A stretch of DNA of 64,000 nucleotides from Kaistia geumhonensis (GTDB lineage: Bacteria > Pseudomonadota > Alphaproteobacteria > Rhizobiales > Kaistiaceae), in the NCBI RefSeq assembly GCF_030815145.1, contig NZ_JAUSWJ010000001.1:4020501-4084500 (forward strand), in the 5' to 3' direction. The notes under the pieces are model-generated. The model did not search any database. It saw nothing but the letters and a program-made list of their open reading frames with translations, and had not been told where the DNA came from. Positions within the stretch are counted from its first letter, which is position 1; each line of letters opens with the position of its first letter. The position numbers and the translations under genes were made by a program. This document shows, in pieces, positions 16,605 through 25,276 of the stretch.

Positions 16605-17978
16605 TCAGTCGAGCGCAGCGCGCCAGGCCGCCGTATAGGTGGAGAGATCGATCGGCAGAGGGGCAGACGGCGCCGCGTCGGGAGCGCCGGGGCCCGCGCC
16701 CTTCGGCCCGTCCGCGAGCAGCGCGGCGCCCTCGGTCGTGCCCGTCGCATCTGCGCGGGCGGTCACCGGGCGGCCGGCAATCGCCGCGAGCGCGCCGAGG
16801 AACAGCGTGTTCCGCGACAACGGCCCCTCGACGATGATCGGGCCGGCCGAACTCGTCAGCTGCATGCAGGTGGTCGCGACGAGCGCGCAGTAGAGACTGG
16901 CGGCAGCGACGCGCTGGCCCGCGGTGAGCGTCTCGGGATCGACCGTCCAGTGGCCGTCGAGGAAGGCGTAGGGGCCGGTGCCCGGCGCAAACGAGGGCAT
17001 CGCCATGATGCCCTTCTCCACGACCGAGAGGATGTCGGCGTCGGTCGGCTCGGCCTTGGTGCCTTCCGTGAGCCGCTCGAACTCGCGGCCGGCCATGAAG
17101 CGGGCCGAGGGAACGGGGCGTCCGAAGGCATCGACATTGGCGAGGCAGTCGCGGGCCGGGTCGAGATTGGACATCGAGCCGCCGATGGCGAATGTGATCA
17201 GCCATGTGCCCGTCGAAAGCACCGTGAAAGGCGACTTCCGCCGCAGGATATGCGGCAGCAGGCTGGCATTCGAATCGTGGATGCCGGCGACGACGCGGCA
17301 GTCCTCGGGAAGGCCGGTCTTCGCCGCGAGCGCAGGTCGGATCGTGCCGGCGGTCTCCCATGGCTGCGTCACGGGCGGGATGAGCTTCGCCCAGCCGCGA
17401 TCCTCTGCGAGGCGCGAGAAGGTGCCGGCCTCGGGGTTCCAGAGATCGCTGTGGCAGCCGAGCGAGGTCGGCTCGGCCGCGAGCGCGCCGGTGAGCCGCC
17501 AGACCCAGTATTGCGGATACATGAGGATCGCCGTCGCCCGGCCGAAGGCGGAGGGGAACGTCTCCTCGAGCCAGTAGATCTGCCGGCCGGCGTTGAGACC
17601 GGCCGGAAGGTCGGGCGACAGGGTCTCCCAGAAGGCGCCGCGTAGCGGCCGGTAGGCCTCGGCGACGGAGTCGGGTCCGGTGTATTCATAGTCGAGGATC
17701 GGGAGGACGAGGCCGTCGGGGCCGAGAATGGCGACGGCCGCGCCATGGGTCGTCGTCGAGATGCAGCCGATGCTGCCCTTCGCGGCATAGTCCTTGAGGC
17801 CGGCGACGATCCAGCTCCACAGGCGGTCGGTGTCGAAATGCGGATAGAGACCCTCGCGCAGGACCTCGTTGGCCGTCGTGCGGATCTCGACGATCGCGCG
17901 CGATCCGGCGTCGACCAGCGCCAGCTTGGCGTTTGTCTTTCCGATATCGAGCACGACGGTGCAGGCGGGAAGCGACAT
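16605..17978 (-). CDS. FGGY-family sugar kinase (RhaK-like copy 1)
   Basis: ATP-dependent carbohydrate kinase of 457 residues with two actin-like domains. Signatures are the N-terminal phosphate loop VVLDIGKTNAKLALVD, THGAA, PQYWVWRLTG, GIHDSNASLLPHIL, STGTWLITFA and the C-terminal IIVEGPLSRN. It is of the type that phosphorylates L-rhamnulose in rhizobial rhamnose loci. ATG 17978 (MSLPAC) follows AAGGAG at 11 bases. A second, clearly homologous kinase lies directly upstream on the same strand, with an 81-base gap. Which copy acts on rhamnulose is unknown. Confidence 0.85.
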   Translation of the reverse strand: MSLPACTVVLDIGKTNAKLALVDAGSRAIVEIRTTANEVLREGLYPHFDTDRLWSWIVAGLKDYAAKGSIGCISTTTHGAAVAILGPDGLVLPILDYEYTGPDSVAEAYRPLRGAFWETLSPDLPAGLNAGRQIYWLEETFPSAFGRATAILMYPQYWVWRLTGALAAEPTSLGCHSDLWNPEAGTFSRLAEDRGWAKLIPPVTQPWETAGTIRPALAAKTGLPEDCRVVAGIHDSNASLLPHILRRKSPFTVLSTGTWLITFAIGGSMSNLDPARDCLANVDAFGRPVPSARFMAGREFERLTEGTKAEPTDADILSVVEKGIMAMPSFAPGTGPYAFLDGHWTVDPETLTAGQRVAAASLYCALVATTCMQLTSSAGPIIVEGPLSRNTLFLGALAAIAGRPVTARADATGTTEGAALLADGPKGAGPGAPDAAPSAPLPIDLSTYTAAWRAALD

Positions 17979-18059
17979 GGACGATCCGGCTCCTTGGGGT
18001 CGCGGCTCCTTGCGGTGGCCGGACAATAGCCGAACCCGCCGCCGCGGTCGCGCTCCGCG

Positions 18060-19436
18060 TTATGCGCCGGTCGCGGACCGCCAGTCGGCGGCATAGTCGG
18101 CGAAGCCGGCGCCGAGCGAGGGTGCGGGCGGCGGGTCGGCGAGGGCGAGGGCGCCGTCCGGTCCATCGGCGAGAAGGGCGGCGCCTTCGGTGGTGCCGGT
18201 CGCATCAGGGCGGCCGATGACCGGCCGCGGCACCAGCGCCGCCAGGGCAGAGAGAAACAGGCGATTGCGCGCGAGCGGCCCCTCGATCAGCACCGGACCC
18301 TCCGCTCCGGCGAGCGTCAGCGACACCTCTGCGACGAGCGCGGCATAGAGCGTCGCGGCGGCCGTCCGCTCGCCCGGCGTGAGCTTGGCGGCGTCGTGCG
18401 ACCAGGAGCCTTTTCGGCTGCCGAACGGCCCGGAACCCGGAACGAAGCCCGGCAGCGCCATGATGCGTCGCTCGATGACGGTGGCGATGTCGGCATCGGT
18501 CGGCTCGACCGCGGCGCCTTCGGTCAGGATCTCGAACTCGCGGCCGGTCATGGACATGGTCGAGGAGACCGGCCGACCGAAGGCGTCGACATAGGCGAGG
18601 CCGCCGCGCGCGGGATCGAGCCGGTCGAGGCTGCCGCCAGCGGCGAAGGTGATCATCCAGGTACCGGTCGAGATGACGGCGAAGGGAAGCGGCCGGTTCA
18701 GGATATGCGGCAGCAGGCTGGCATTCGAGTCGTGGATGCCGGCGACGACGCGGCAATCCTCCGGCAGGCCGGCCGCGGCGGCGAGCTCCGGCAAGATGGC
18801 CCCCGCGATGCCCCAGGGCGCTATTCGGGGCGGAAAGAGCGAGGCCCATCCTTCGCGGTGGGCAAGGGCCGAATAATCGCCGGCGCCGGCGTTCCAGAGG
18901 TCGGTGTGCGCCCCGAAGGCGGTCGGCTCGGCGACGCGCGTTCCCGTGAGCCGCCAGACCCAGTATTGCGGATAAGGCAGGATGGCCGACGCCCGAGCGA
19001 AATCGTGCGGGAAGCGCCGCGCCAACCAGAACAGCTGGCGGCCGGCATTGAGCCCGCCCGGCAGGTCCGGCGACAGGATCTCCCCGAAGGCGCCGCGAGC
19101 GCGGCGATAGTCATCGGCAAGTTCGTCCGGCCCGGGGTGCTCGTAGTCGAGCACCGGCAGGACGAGGCCGCCCTCGTCGATCAGCGTGATCGCCGCGCCA
19201 TGCGTCGTCACCGCGATGACCTCGATTCGCGCGCGCGGCGCCGCTTCTGCGAGACCGGCGAGGAACCAGGCCCAGATCGCCTCGACGTCGAAATGCGGAT
19301 AGGGCGGGGCGGGAAGAACGGCGCTGCGCATGCTGCGCATCGCGATGACGGCGCGGCTGGCGCGGTCGATCACGGCGAGCTTGGTGTTCGACTTGCCTAT
19401 ATCGAGAACGGCGACGGCGGCGGGGCGTGTCGTCAT
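18060..19436 (-). CDS. rhaK: FGGY-family sugar kinase (RhaK-like copy 2)
   Basis: Paralogue of the downstream kinase, 458 residues, with the same motif order: VLDIGKSNTKLAVID, THGAA, PQYWVWRLTG, GIHDSNASLLPHIL, STGTWMITFAAGGS and VLIEGPLARN. Its position between the free-standing aldolase and the other kinase makes it part of the minus-strand sugar operon. In Rhizobium leguminosarum a single RhaK ends the rhamnose transport operon and is also needed for uptake. Here two copies may share or split this role. Assignment of the symbol to this copy is tentative. Confidence 0.82.
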   Translation of the reverse strand: MTTRPAAVAVLDIGKSNTKLAVIDRASRAVIAMRSMRSAVLPAPPYPHFDVEAIWAWFLAGLAEAAPRARIEVIAVTTHGAAITLIDEGGLVLPVLDYEHPGPDELADDYRRARGAFGEILSPDLPGGLNAGRQLFWLARRFPHDFARASAILPYPQYWVWRLTGTRVAEPTAFGAHTDLWNAGAGDYSALAHREGWASLFPPRIAPWGIAGAILPELAAAAGLPEDCRVVAGIHDSNASLLPHILNRPLPFAVISTGTWMITFAAGGSLDRLDPARGGLAYVDAFGRPVSSTMSMTGREFEILTEGAAVEPTDADIATVIERRIMALPGFVPGSGPFGSRKGSWSHDAAKLTPGERTAAATLYAALVAEVSLTLAGAEGPVLIEGPLARNRLFLSALAALVPRPVIGRPDATGTTEGAALLADGPDGALALADPPPAPSLGAGFADYAADWRSATGA

Positions 19437-19459
19437 GGCTGGCTCGTCATGGGGTGTCG

Positions 19460-20506
19460 TCAGGAGCGGGCGGCTTTGGCCAAGGCGCGGCGATAGATCT
19501 CGGCGTCCCAGTTGACGAGCTCGCTTTCTTCCGAAGCCGTGAGAAGGCGGAGGTCGGCGGCTGGATCGATGCGGCCGGTGACGTCGGCGATCGCCCGCGC
19601 CAGCGCATCGGCACCGTTCAGCGCGGCGCGATGGACGAGCACGCCGAGGCCGGGCAACGCGAGCAGCATCTGCGGCACCGTCGCGTCGGATTCGAAGGTC
19701 GCCGGCATCTCTCCGTCGGGAAGGACGGCCACGGCGCTGCCCAGGAACACGACATGATCGGGATAGAGCGTGCCGCGCCGGGCGACGGCGAGGCGCTCCG
19801 GATCGGTCGCCGTGTCATGGGCGACCGGATCTGCTGGAAGGCGCCAGTCCGAACCTTCGGCGAGGCGTTCCAACGCTCCGATATCGGCCGGCGGCGCCGG
19901 ACGGGCGGGCGTCGCGAGTGCGGCCGAGACACGGCGCAGCAGCGCCCCCGCCTCGTCCACCGTTTCGGCTGCGACGATGAGGCCGTGATTGCCGAGCGTC
20001 ACGACATTGGTGCCCGATTTGGCTTCGGCCGAGATGGCGCGGGCGAGTGGCAGGCCGGGCTTCAGATAGGGAATATGGCAATGGACGACGCCATCGAGGC
20101 CGGCGAGGCAGGTGTCGATCGCGGCAGCGGCATCGCTTCGGGCGGCGAGCGCGACCGTCTCGATGCAATGGACATGCAGGACCACCGCCTGCGGAAAGAC
20201 GGCATGAACCGAGGTCTCGACCGACGGCCTCAGTCCGTGGGGATTAGCCTCGGCGATGACGAAATCGGTCGCCTTGGCGGCGCGTTCGTCGCCGGCCGCG
20301 ATCGCGGCGCGCAGCGGGTCGAGCGCAACGGGCAGAAAGATGTCGCGGCGATCGGCTTCGGCGAGCCAGGTGCCGGAGGCCTTGATCCAGAGCCGGCCGC
20401 CCTCCTTCACCGACGTGTTGCCGCCGGCCGCTTGGGTAACCAGCGGATCGCGCCCGATGTGGGCCGAGAGGGCGGCGAGTGCCGAGAGCGCCTGTGATAC
20501 GGCCAT
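19460..20506 (-). CDS. Class II aldolase, free-standing
   Basis: Zinc-dependent class II aldolase/adducin-family protein of 348 residues. AAGGNTSVK and LWIKASGTWL form the substrate and phosphate-binding start, and VLHVHCIETVAL, VHCHIPY and TLGNHGLIVA carry the metal-binding His and acidic residues. The last 130 residues (from YPDHVVFLG to WDAEIYRRALAK) resemble the linker region of the aldolase half of the bifunctional RhaD in this locus. It lies 23 bases upstream of a kinase gene and downstream of a terminator after the binding-protein gene. It probably cleaves a sugar 1-phosphate to DHAP and an aldehyde. Confidence 0.8.
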   Translation of the reverse strand: MAVSQALSALAALSAHIGRDPLVTQAAGGNTSVKEGGRLWIKASGTWLAEADRRDIFLPVALDPLRAAIAAGDERAAKATDFVIAEANPHGLRPSVETSVHAVFPQAVVLHVHCIETVALAARSDAAAAIDTCLAGLDGVVHCHIPYLKPGLPLARAISAEAKSGTNVVTLGNHGLIVAAETVDEAGALLRRVSAALATPARPAPPADIGALERLAEGSDWRLPADPVAHDTATDPERLAVARRGTLYPDHVVFLGSAVAVLPDGEMPATFESDATVPQMLLALPGLGVLVHRAALNGADALARAIADVTGRIDPAADLRLLTASEESELVNWDAEIYRRALAKAARS

Positions 20507-20527
20507 GATGCCATCGCGCGAAATGTG

Positions 20528-20565
20528 GAAACGAAAACGCGAGGCATGGTCGCCCATGCCTCGCG
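20528..20565 (-). terminator. Intrinsic terminator after the sugar-binding-protein gene
   Basis: A perfect 12-bp stem (20538-20549 with 20554-20565, TCGC-type loop) is followed on the minus strand by TTTTCGTTTCC. It lies just after the binding-protein stop and before the aldolase start, so it would limit transcription of the aldolase and kinase genes or make them read-through dependent. Confidence 0.75.
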
Positions 20566-20581
20566 CCGATGATGGGCCGGA

Positions 20582-21685
20582 TCAGAAGTCGAACTGGCCG
20601 ATATTGCTCTTGTCGAAGACGAAGGGCGCGCCGAGCAGGATCTCGGAGCCGTTAACGACCTTGAGGTCGCCGAGCTTGCCGGCCTTGACCGAGGTGTCGC
20701 CCGGCTTCAGCGTGCCGTCGGCGGCGGCGCGGAGCACGTACATCGCGGCATAGCCGAGATCCACGGGGTTCCACAGGACGACCGACTTCACGCAGTCCTT
20801 CTCGACATAGGGCTTCATCGCGTTCGGCGTGGCGAGGCCGACGACAGCGACCTTGCCGCAGAGACCCGACTGGGTCACCGCTTCGGCGGCCGCGGGGGTC
20901 GCGACCGAGGTCATGCCGACGATGCCCTTGAGCTTGTCGCCATGCTTGTTAATCAGGGTCGTCGCCTGGTTGAACGACAGGACGTTGTCCTCCTGCGCTT
21001 CAACGGTCTCGAGGAATTCGAGCTTCGGATGGCACTTCGCGGCGTAGGCGGCCATTTCGGCGATCCAGCGCGCCTGGTTCGGCGTGGTGAAGGTCGAGGT
21101 GACGATCGCGAACGCGGAATCCTCGCCGATTTCCTTGGCGAGATTGTCGACGAGCGACTTTGCCACGCCGTTGAACTCGGCCTGGTTCACGAACCACTGG
21201 CGAGCGTCCGGCGTCGAGTTGGCGTCATAGCCGACGACGTTGATTCCGGCGGCGAGCGCCTTCTTCAGTACCGGGGCGATGGCGACCGGATCGTTGGCGG
21301 CAAACAGGATGCCATCAACGCCGGAGGTGACGTAGTTGTCGATGAAGGTAATCTGCTCGTCGATATTCGCCTTGGTCGGGCCGTCGGTCTTGACGTCGAC
21401 ATTGCCCAGTTCCTTGGCGGCTTCGGCCTGACCCTTGGTCGTGGCGCTGAAGTAACCGACGCCGATCAGCTTCGGCACGTCGACGACGGTGATCTTCTTG
21501 CCGTTGCGGTCGGGCGCATTGGTCGGAACGCCGCCGTCATAGGGCTTCGCCGCGACTTCACCGGCGGTGCCGTCGCAGGCGAGCGGGTTCGTCGGCAGGT
21601 CGTCGCCGCCGGTCCAGCTGGCCGCATAGGCCGCCGAGCTCGCCAGCACCAGGCCGGCCGCCATCAGGATGGTCTTGGTCTTCAT
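20582..21685 (-). CDS. rhaS: Rhamnose ABC transporter substrate-binding protein
   Basis: Periplasmic type-I (ribose/RhaS-like) sugar receptor of 367 residues. A Sec signal peptide (TILMAAGLVLASSAAYA) is followed by the two-lobed sugar-binding domain; KITVVDVPKLIGVGYFSAT, NDPVAIAPVLKKALAAGINVVGYD and GLATPNAMKPYV are visible landmarks. ATG 21685 has a strong GAGGAGAAGG site. It ends the importer run: ATPase, permease, permease, receptor. The order differs from the rhizobial reference locus, where the receptor comes first. Rhamnose specificity is inferred from the linked catabolic genes. Confidence 0.83.
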   Translation of the reverse strand: MKTKTILMAAGLVLASSAAYAASWTGGDDLPTNPLACDGTAGEVAAKPYDGGVPTNAPDRNGKKITVVDVPKLIGVGYFSATTKGQAEAAKELGNVDVKTDGPTKANIDEQITFIDNYVTSGVDGILFAANDPVAIAPVLKKALAAGINVVGYDANSTPDARQWFVNQAEFNGVAKSLVDNLAKEIGEDSAFAIVTSTFTTPNQARWIAEMAAYAAKCHPKLEFLETVEAQEDNVLSFNQATTLINKHGDKLKGIVGMTSVATPAAAEAVTQSGLCGKVAVVGLATPNAMKPYVEKDCVKSVVLWNPVDLGYAAMYVLRAAADGTLKPGDTSVKAGKLGDLKVVNGSEILLGAPFVFDKSNIGQFDF

Positions 21686-21760
21686 GTCCTTCTCCTCCTC
21701 GAACATGTTCGCGCGGGCGCCGTTTTCGGCGATAGCGTCCGCAGTTCTTCTTCTATCGTC

Positions 21761-22720
21761 TCAGCCGTCGCCGCTGCGGCTGAAGAGGTTGCTCGCCAGG
21801 ATGGCGAAGATGAGCACGACGCCGATGACGACGATCGTGCCGTCGCCCTTCACGCCCGAGAGCGCGAGGCCGTTCTTGAGGGCCTGCACCAGGATGAGGC
21901 CCACGACGGTGCCGATGATGGTGCCGCGGCCGCCGAAGATCGACGTTCCGCCGAGCACCACCGCCGTGATCACGTCGAGTTCGACGCCGGTGCCCATGTC
22001 GGAGCGCGTCGTCGAGACGCGCGAGACGAAGATCACCGCCGCGATACCAGAGACGAGGCCGGACGCCGTGTAGATCAGCAGCTTGGTGCGGTCGACATTG
22101 ATGCCCGAGAAGCGCGCGGCCGTCTCGTTGGCACCGACCGCATAGGTCGCGCGGCCGAAGGTGGTGAGGCCGAGGATCGCTGCTGCGCCGATCGCGAATA
22201 CGATCAGGATCCAGAGCTGCGTCGGAACGCCGAGCACCTCGCCCTGGCCGAGCACGAAGAACCACTCCGGATAGCCCCGCACCGAACGCGCCTGGCTGAT
22301 GCCTTCGGCGAGGCCGCGATAGAGCGCGAGCGTCGCCAGCGTCGCGATCAGCGGCGGCACCTTGAAGCGGGTGATGATGAGGCCGTTCACCAGCCCGGCG
22401 AGAGCGCCGACGCAGACGGCGAGCGCCATCGCGGCCGGCAGCGGCAGGCCGAGATTCTGCCAGAAGACGCCGAGCAGGATGGCGCAGAGGCCGAGGATCG
22501 AGCCGACCGAGAGATCGATGCCGCCGGTGATGATGACGAAGGTCATCGGCAGCGCGATCAGGCCGATCTCCGTCATCAGGCGGCCCTGGTTCAGGATGTT
22601 GGCCGTCGTGAAGAACTTGTCGGACTGCTGCGCCAAGATGAAGAGCACGAGCACGAGCAGGATGCCGAGCACGGCTTCGTGACGCATGAAGGATCGGAGC
22701 GAGAGCGTCATGTCGGTCAT
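21761..22720 (-). CDS. rhaQ: Sugar ABC transporter permease (second)
   Basis: Membrane permease of the RbsC/RhaP-RhaQ family, 319 residues, with about 8-10 helices. Landmarks are IGLIALPMTFVIITGGIDLSVGS (about residues 50-72) and the cytoplasmic EAA-like loop GANETAARFSGINVDRTK. The C-terminal GGTSIFGGRGTIIGT segment is typical of the family. Its ATG overlaps the stop of the other permease by four bases, showing tight coupling into a heterodimeric channel with RhaP. Confidence 0.87.
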   Translation of the reverse strand: MTDMTLSLRSFMRHEAVLGILLVLVLFILAQQSDKFFTTANILNQGRLMTEIGLIALPMTFVIITGGIDLSVGSILGLCAILLGVFWQNLGLPLPAAMALAVCVGALAGLVNGLIITRFKVPPLIATLATLALYRGLAEGISQARSVRGYPEWFFVLGQGEVLGVPTQLWILIVFAIGAAAILGLTTFGRATYAVGANETAARFSGINVDRTKLLIYTASGLVSGIAAVIFVSRVSTTRSDMGTGVELDVITAVVLGGTSIFGGRGTIIGTVVGLILVQALKNGLALSGVKGDGTIVVIGVVLIFAILASNLFSRSGDG

Positions 22721-23703
22721 CCGATCCGGTGGCGGCGGGCCATGTCGGCGAGCACGGTGGCGAGGATCAGGAGACCCTGCACGGCGCGCAGCCAGTAGGC
22801 CGAGACGTTGAGGAAGATCAGCGAGGAGCCGATCGCGGCGAAGAGGATCGCGGCGAGGGTCGAGCCGACGACCGTTCCGGTGCCGCCGAGGATGGAGACG
22901 CCGCCCACCACGGAGGCGGTGATGACGGTGAGCTCCAGATTGGGTGGCACGGTCGACTGGATGACCTGCAGCTGCGTTGCGAAGAGTACGGCGGCAATGC
23001 CGGCGAAGAGGCCGTGGATCGCGAAGATCATGACGGTGGTCCGCTCCACCGGGATGCCGGCAACGCGCGCCGCCTCGCCATTGCCGCCGATCGCGTAGAT
23101 CGAACGGCCAAAGGCGGTGTAGCGCATGAACATCGCCGCGAGGCCCGTGAGGATGATCATGAACCAGACCGGCGAGGGGATGCCGAACAGGCGGAACTGC
23201 GCGATCAGATAGTCTGGCGGCAGGTTGGTGATCCATGCGCCGCCCGTCACCGAGATGAGGCCGCCCTTCAGGATCGAGAGCATGCCGAGCGTGACGACGA
23301 TGGAGGGGATGCGGACATAGGCGACAAGCACGCCGATGAAGGACGTGACCACCATGCCGACCACGACCGGCGCCAGCCAGGCGAACCAGACCGGATAGCC
23401 CGAGACGGCCAGAGTGCCGGAAATCGTGGCGAGCACGCCGATCAGCGAGCCGACCGAAACGTCGATATGGCCGGAGATGATGACCATCGACATGCCGATC
23501 GCGGCGACCGCGATATAGGCGTTGCCGACGAAGATGGTTGTGAGGTTGGTCGGGCTGACGAAGCGCGGCGCGATCAGGCCAACGGCGACGAACAGCACGA
23601 CGATGCAGGCGAGGATGATGAACTCCTGGCCGTAGGTCGCGAAGGTGCGTGCTGCGAAGCCCGTCGTCGCCGAGCGGCGGATGGTGGCGGTTTCGAGGCT
23701 CAT
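22717..23703 (-). CDS. rhaP: Sugar ABC transporter permease (first)
   Basis: RbsC-type permease of 328 residues. It contains AAIGMSMVIISGHIDVSVGS, the cytoplasmic coupling loop GNGEAARVAGIPVERTT, and GGVSILGGTGTVVGS. It is related to, but clearly different from, the neighbouring permease, as expected for a heterodimer. The start overlaps the ATPase stop (ATGA) and the stop overlaps the next permease start (ATGA), so three genes form one coupled unit. Confidence 0.87.
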   Translation of the reverse strand: MSLETATIRRSATTGFAARTFATYGQEFIILACIVVLFVAVGLIAPRFVSPTNLTTIFVGNAYIAVAAIGMSMVIISGHIDVSVGSLIGVLATISGTLAVSGYPVWFAWLAPVVVGMVVTSFIGVLVAYVRIPSIVVTLGMLSILKGGLISVTGGAWITNLPPDYLIAQFRLFGIPSPVWFMIILTGLAAMFMRYTAFGRSIYAIGGNGEAARVAGIPVERTTVMIFAIHGLFAGIAAVLFATQLQVIQSTVPPNLELTVITASVVGGVSILGGTGTVVGSTLAAILFAAIGSSLIFLNVSAYWLRAVQGLLILATVLADMARRHRIG

Positions 23704-25250
23704 GCCGCGCCTCCCGCGTTGCTGGCGCCGGCATGGGTCATGGCCGCGCCGACCACGTCTGGCGTCGCCTCGCTGCGATCGAAGGTGCGCACCATGCGGC
23801 CGCCGTTCATCACCATGATCCGGTCGCTCATGCCGAGCACTTCGGGGAGTTCGCTCGAGATCATGATCACGGCGAGTCCCTCGCCGGCGAGCTTGCACAT
23901 CAGCGCGTGAATCTCCGATTTGGCGCCGACGTCGATACCGCGCGTCGGCTCGTCCATGATGAGGACCTTGGGGTTGGTAAAGACCCACTTGGCCAGCACG
24001 ACCTTCTGCTGGTTGCCGCCGGAAAGCTGTCCGGCGCGCTGCTCGGGGCCGCGGGCGCGGATGCCGAAGCGTGCGATGGCGTCGCGAGCGAGCGCCGACT
24101 CCTTCACGCGGTCGACGATCGAGCCCTTCGAGATGCGGTCGAGCAACGCCATCGACACGTTCTCGCGAATGGTCTGCGGCTTCACGAGGCCCTGCAGGCC
24201 GCGGTCCTCCGGCACATAGGCGATGCCGAGGTCGCGCGCCTGCTGCGGGCTGCGAATCGTGACCGGCCGGCCGTTCAGCAGGATCTCGCCTGAGGTTGCC
24301 GGCGTGATGCCGAAGATCGTCAGCGCGAGTTCGGTACGGCCCGAGCCGACCAACCCGGCGATGCCGAGGATCTCGCCGGCGCGCAGCGTCAGGGAGATGT
24401 CCTGGACCTCGTCCTTGAAGGAGACGTTCCGCAATTCGAGCACCGGCTCCCCGATCGGCACGACCACCTTCGGGAACAGCTGGTCGATCGACCGGCCCAC
24501 CATCATTGAAACGAGCGAGGCGTCGTCGACCTCTTCGATATCCTTGGTGCCGATCAGCGAGCCATCGCGCAGGACCGTGACACGATCGGCGAGGGCGAAG
24601 ATCTCGGGCATGCGATGGCTGATATAGATGATGGCGACGCCGCGTTCGCGGAGGCGGCGGACGACGTCGAGCAGGCGGCGGACATCGGCGTCGGCCAGCG
24701 AGGCCGTCGGCTCGTCCATGATCAGGAGGCGCGCGTCCTGCGACAGGGCCTTGGCGATCTCGACGCGCTGGCGATTGGCGACCGAGAGGCCTCCGACCCG
24801 CGAATCCACATCGAGATCGTGGCTGTCGAGATCGTCGAGGAGTTCCCGGGCGCGGCGGCGCATCTCGTTCCAGTCGAGCGCGCCCATGCCGGCGCGCGGC
24901 GCGTGGCCGATGAAGATGTTCTCCGCGACCGTCATGTCGGGGAAGAGCAGCAGTTCCTGATACACCGTCGAGATGCCGGCCTTGCGGGCGTCGCGGGGCG
25001 AGGAGAACGAGACCGGGCGTCCGTTGACGAGGATCTCGCCGCCCTCGTCCGGCGTGTGGAACCCGGAGAGGATCTTGATCAGCGTCGACTTGCCGGCGCC
25101 GTTCTCGCCGAGAAGCGCGTGGACCTCGCCCGGCCGCACGTCGAAGCCGACATTCTTCAGCACCTTGATGCCGCCGAAGGTCTTGGAGGTGTTCTTGAGC
25201 TCGACGAGCGGCGTCGCCGCGTCGGTCGAGGTCGCGGTCGTCGCTGTCAT
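23700..25250 (-). CDS. rhaT: Sugar ABC transporter ATP-binding protein, two nucleotide-binding domains
   Basis: Duplicated ATPase of the RbsA/RhaT type, 516 residues. The N-terminal half has Walker A GENGAGKST (48-56), signature LSVANRQ and Walker B LLIMDEPTASL. The C-terminal half has a degenerate P-loop GLVGSGRTEL, signature LSGGNQQK and Walker B VLIMDEPTRGIDVGAK. I chose ATG 25250, with GGAAGGA upstream. A GTG at 25280 overlaps the DeoR stop (GTGA) and could give a longer, coupled form; the extra ten residues are not informative. Confidence 0.87.
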   Translation of the reverse strand: MTATTATSTDAATPLVELKNTSKTFGGIKVLKNVGFDVRPGEVHALLGENGAGKSTLIKILSGFHTPDEGGEILVNGRPVSFSSPRDARKAGISTVYQELLLFPDMTVAENIFIGHAPRAGMGALDWNEMRRRARELLDDLDSHDLDVDSRVGGLSVANRQRVEIAKALSQDARLLIMDEPTASLADADVRRLLDVVRRLRERGVAIIYISHRMPEIFALADRVTVLRDGSLIGTKDIEEVDDASLVSMMVGRSIDQLFPKVVVPIGEPVLELRNVSFKDEVQDISLTLRAGEILGIAGLVGSGRTELALTIFGITPATSGEILLNGRPVTIRSPQQARDLGIAYVPEDRGLQGLVKPQTIRENVSMALLDRISKGSIVDRVKESALARDAIARFGIRARGPEQRAGQLSGGNQQKVVLAKWVFTNPKVLIMDEPTRGIDVGAKSEIHALMCKLAGEGLAVIMISSELPEVLGMSDRIMVMNGGRMVRTFDRSEATPDVVGAAMTHAGASNAGGAA

Positions 25251-25276
25251 GGGTTTGGCAGTCCTTCCGGTGGCGG

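Noticed and set aside
16605-19436. Tandem kinases as a recent assembly duplication
   Set aside because: Outside short identical tracts the two proteins differ at many positions, so this is a real, older duplication.
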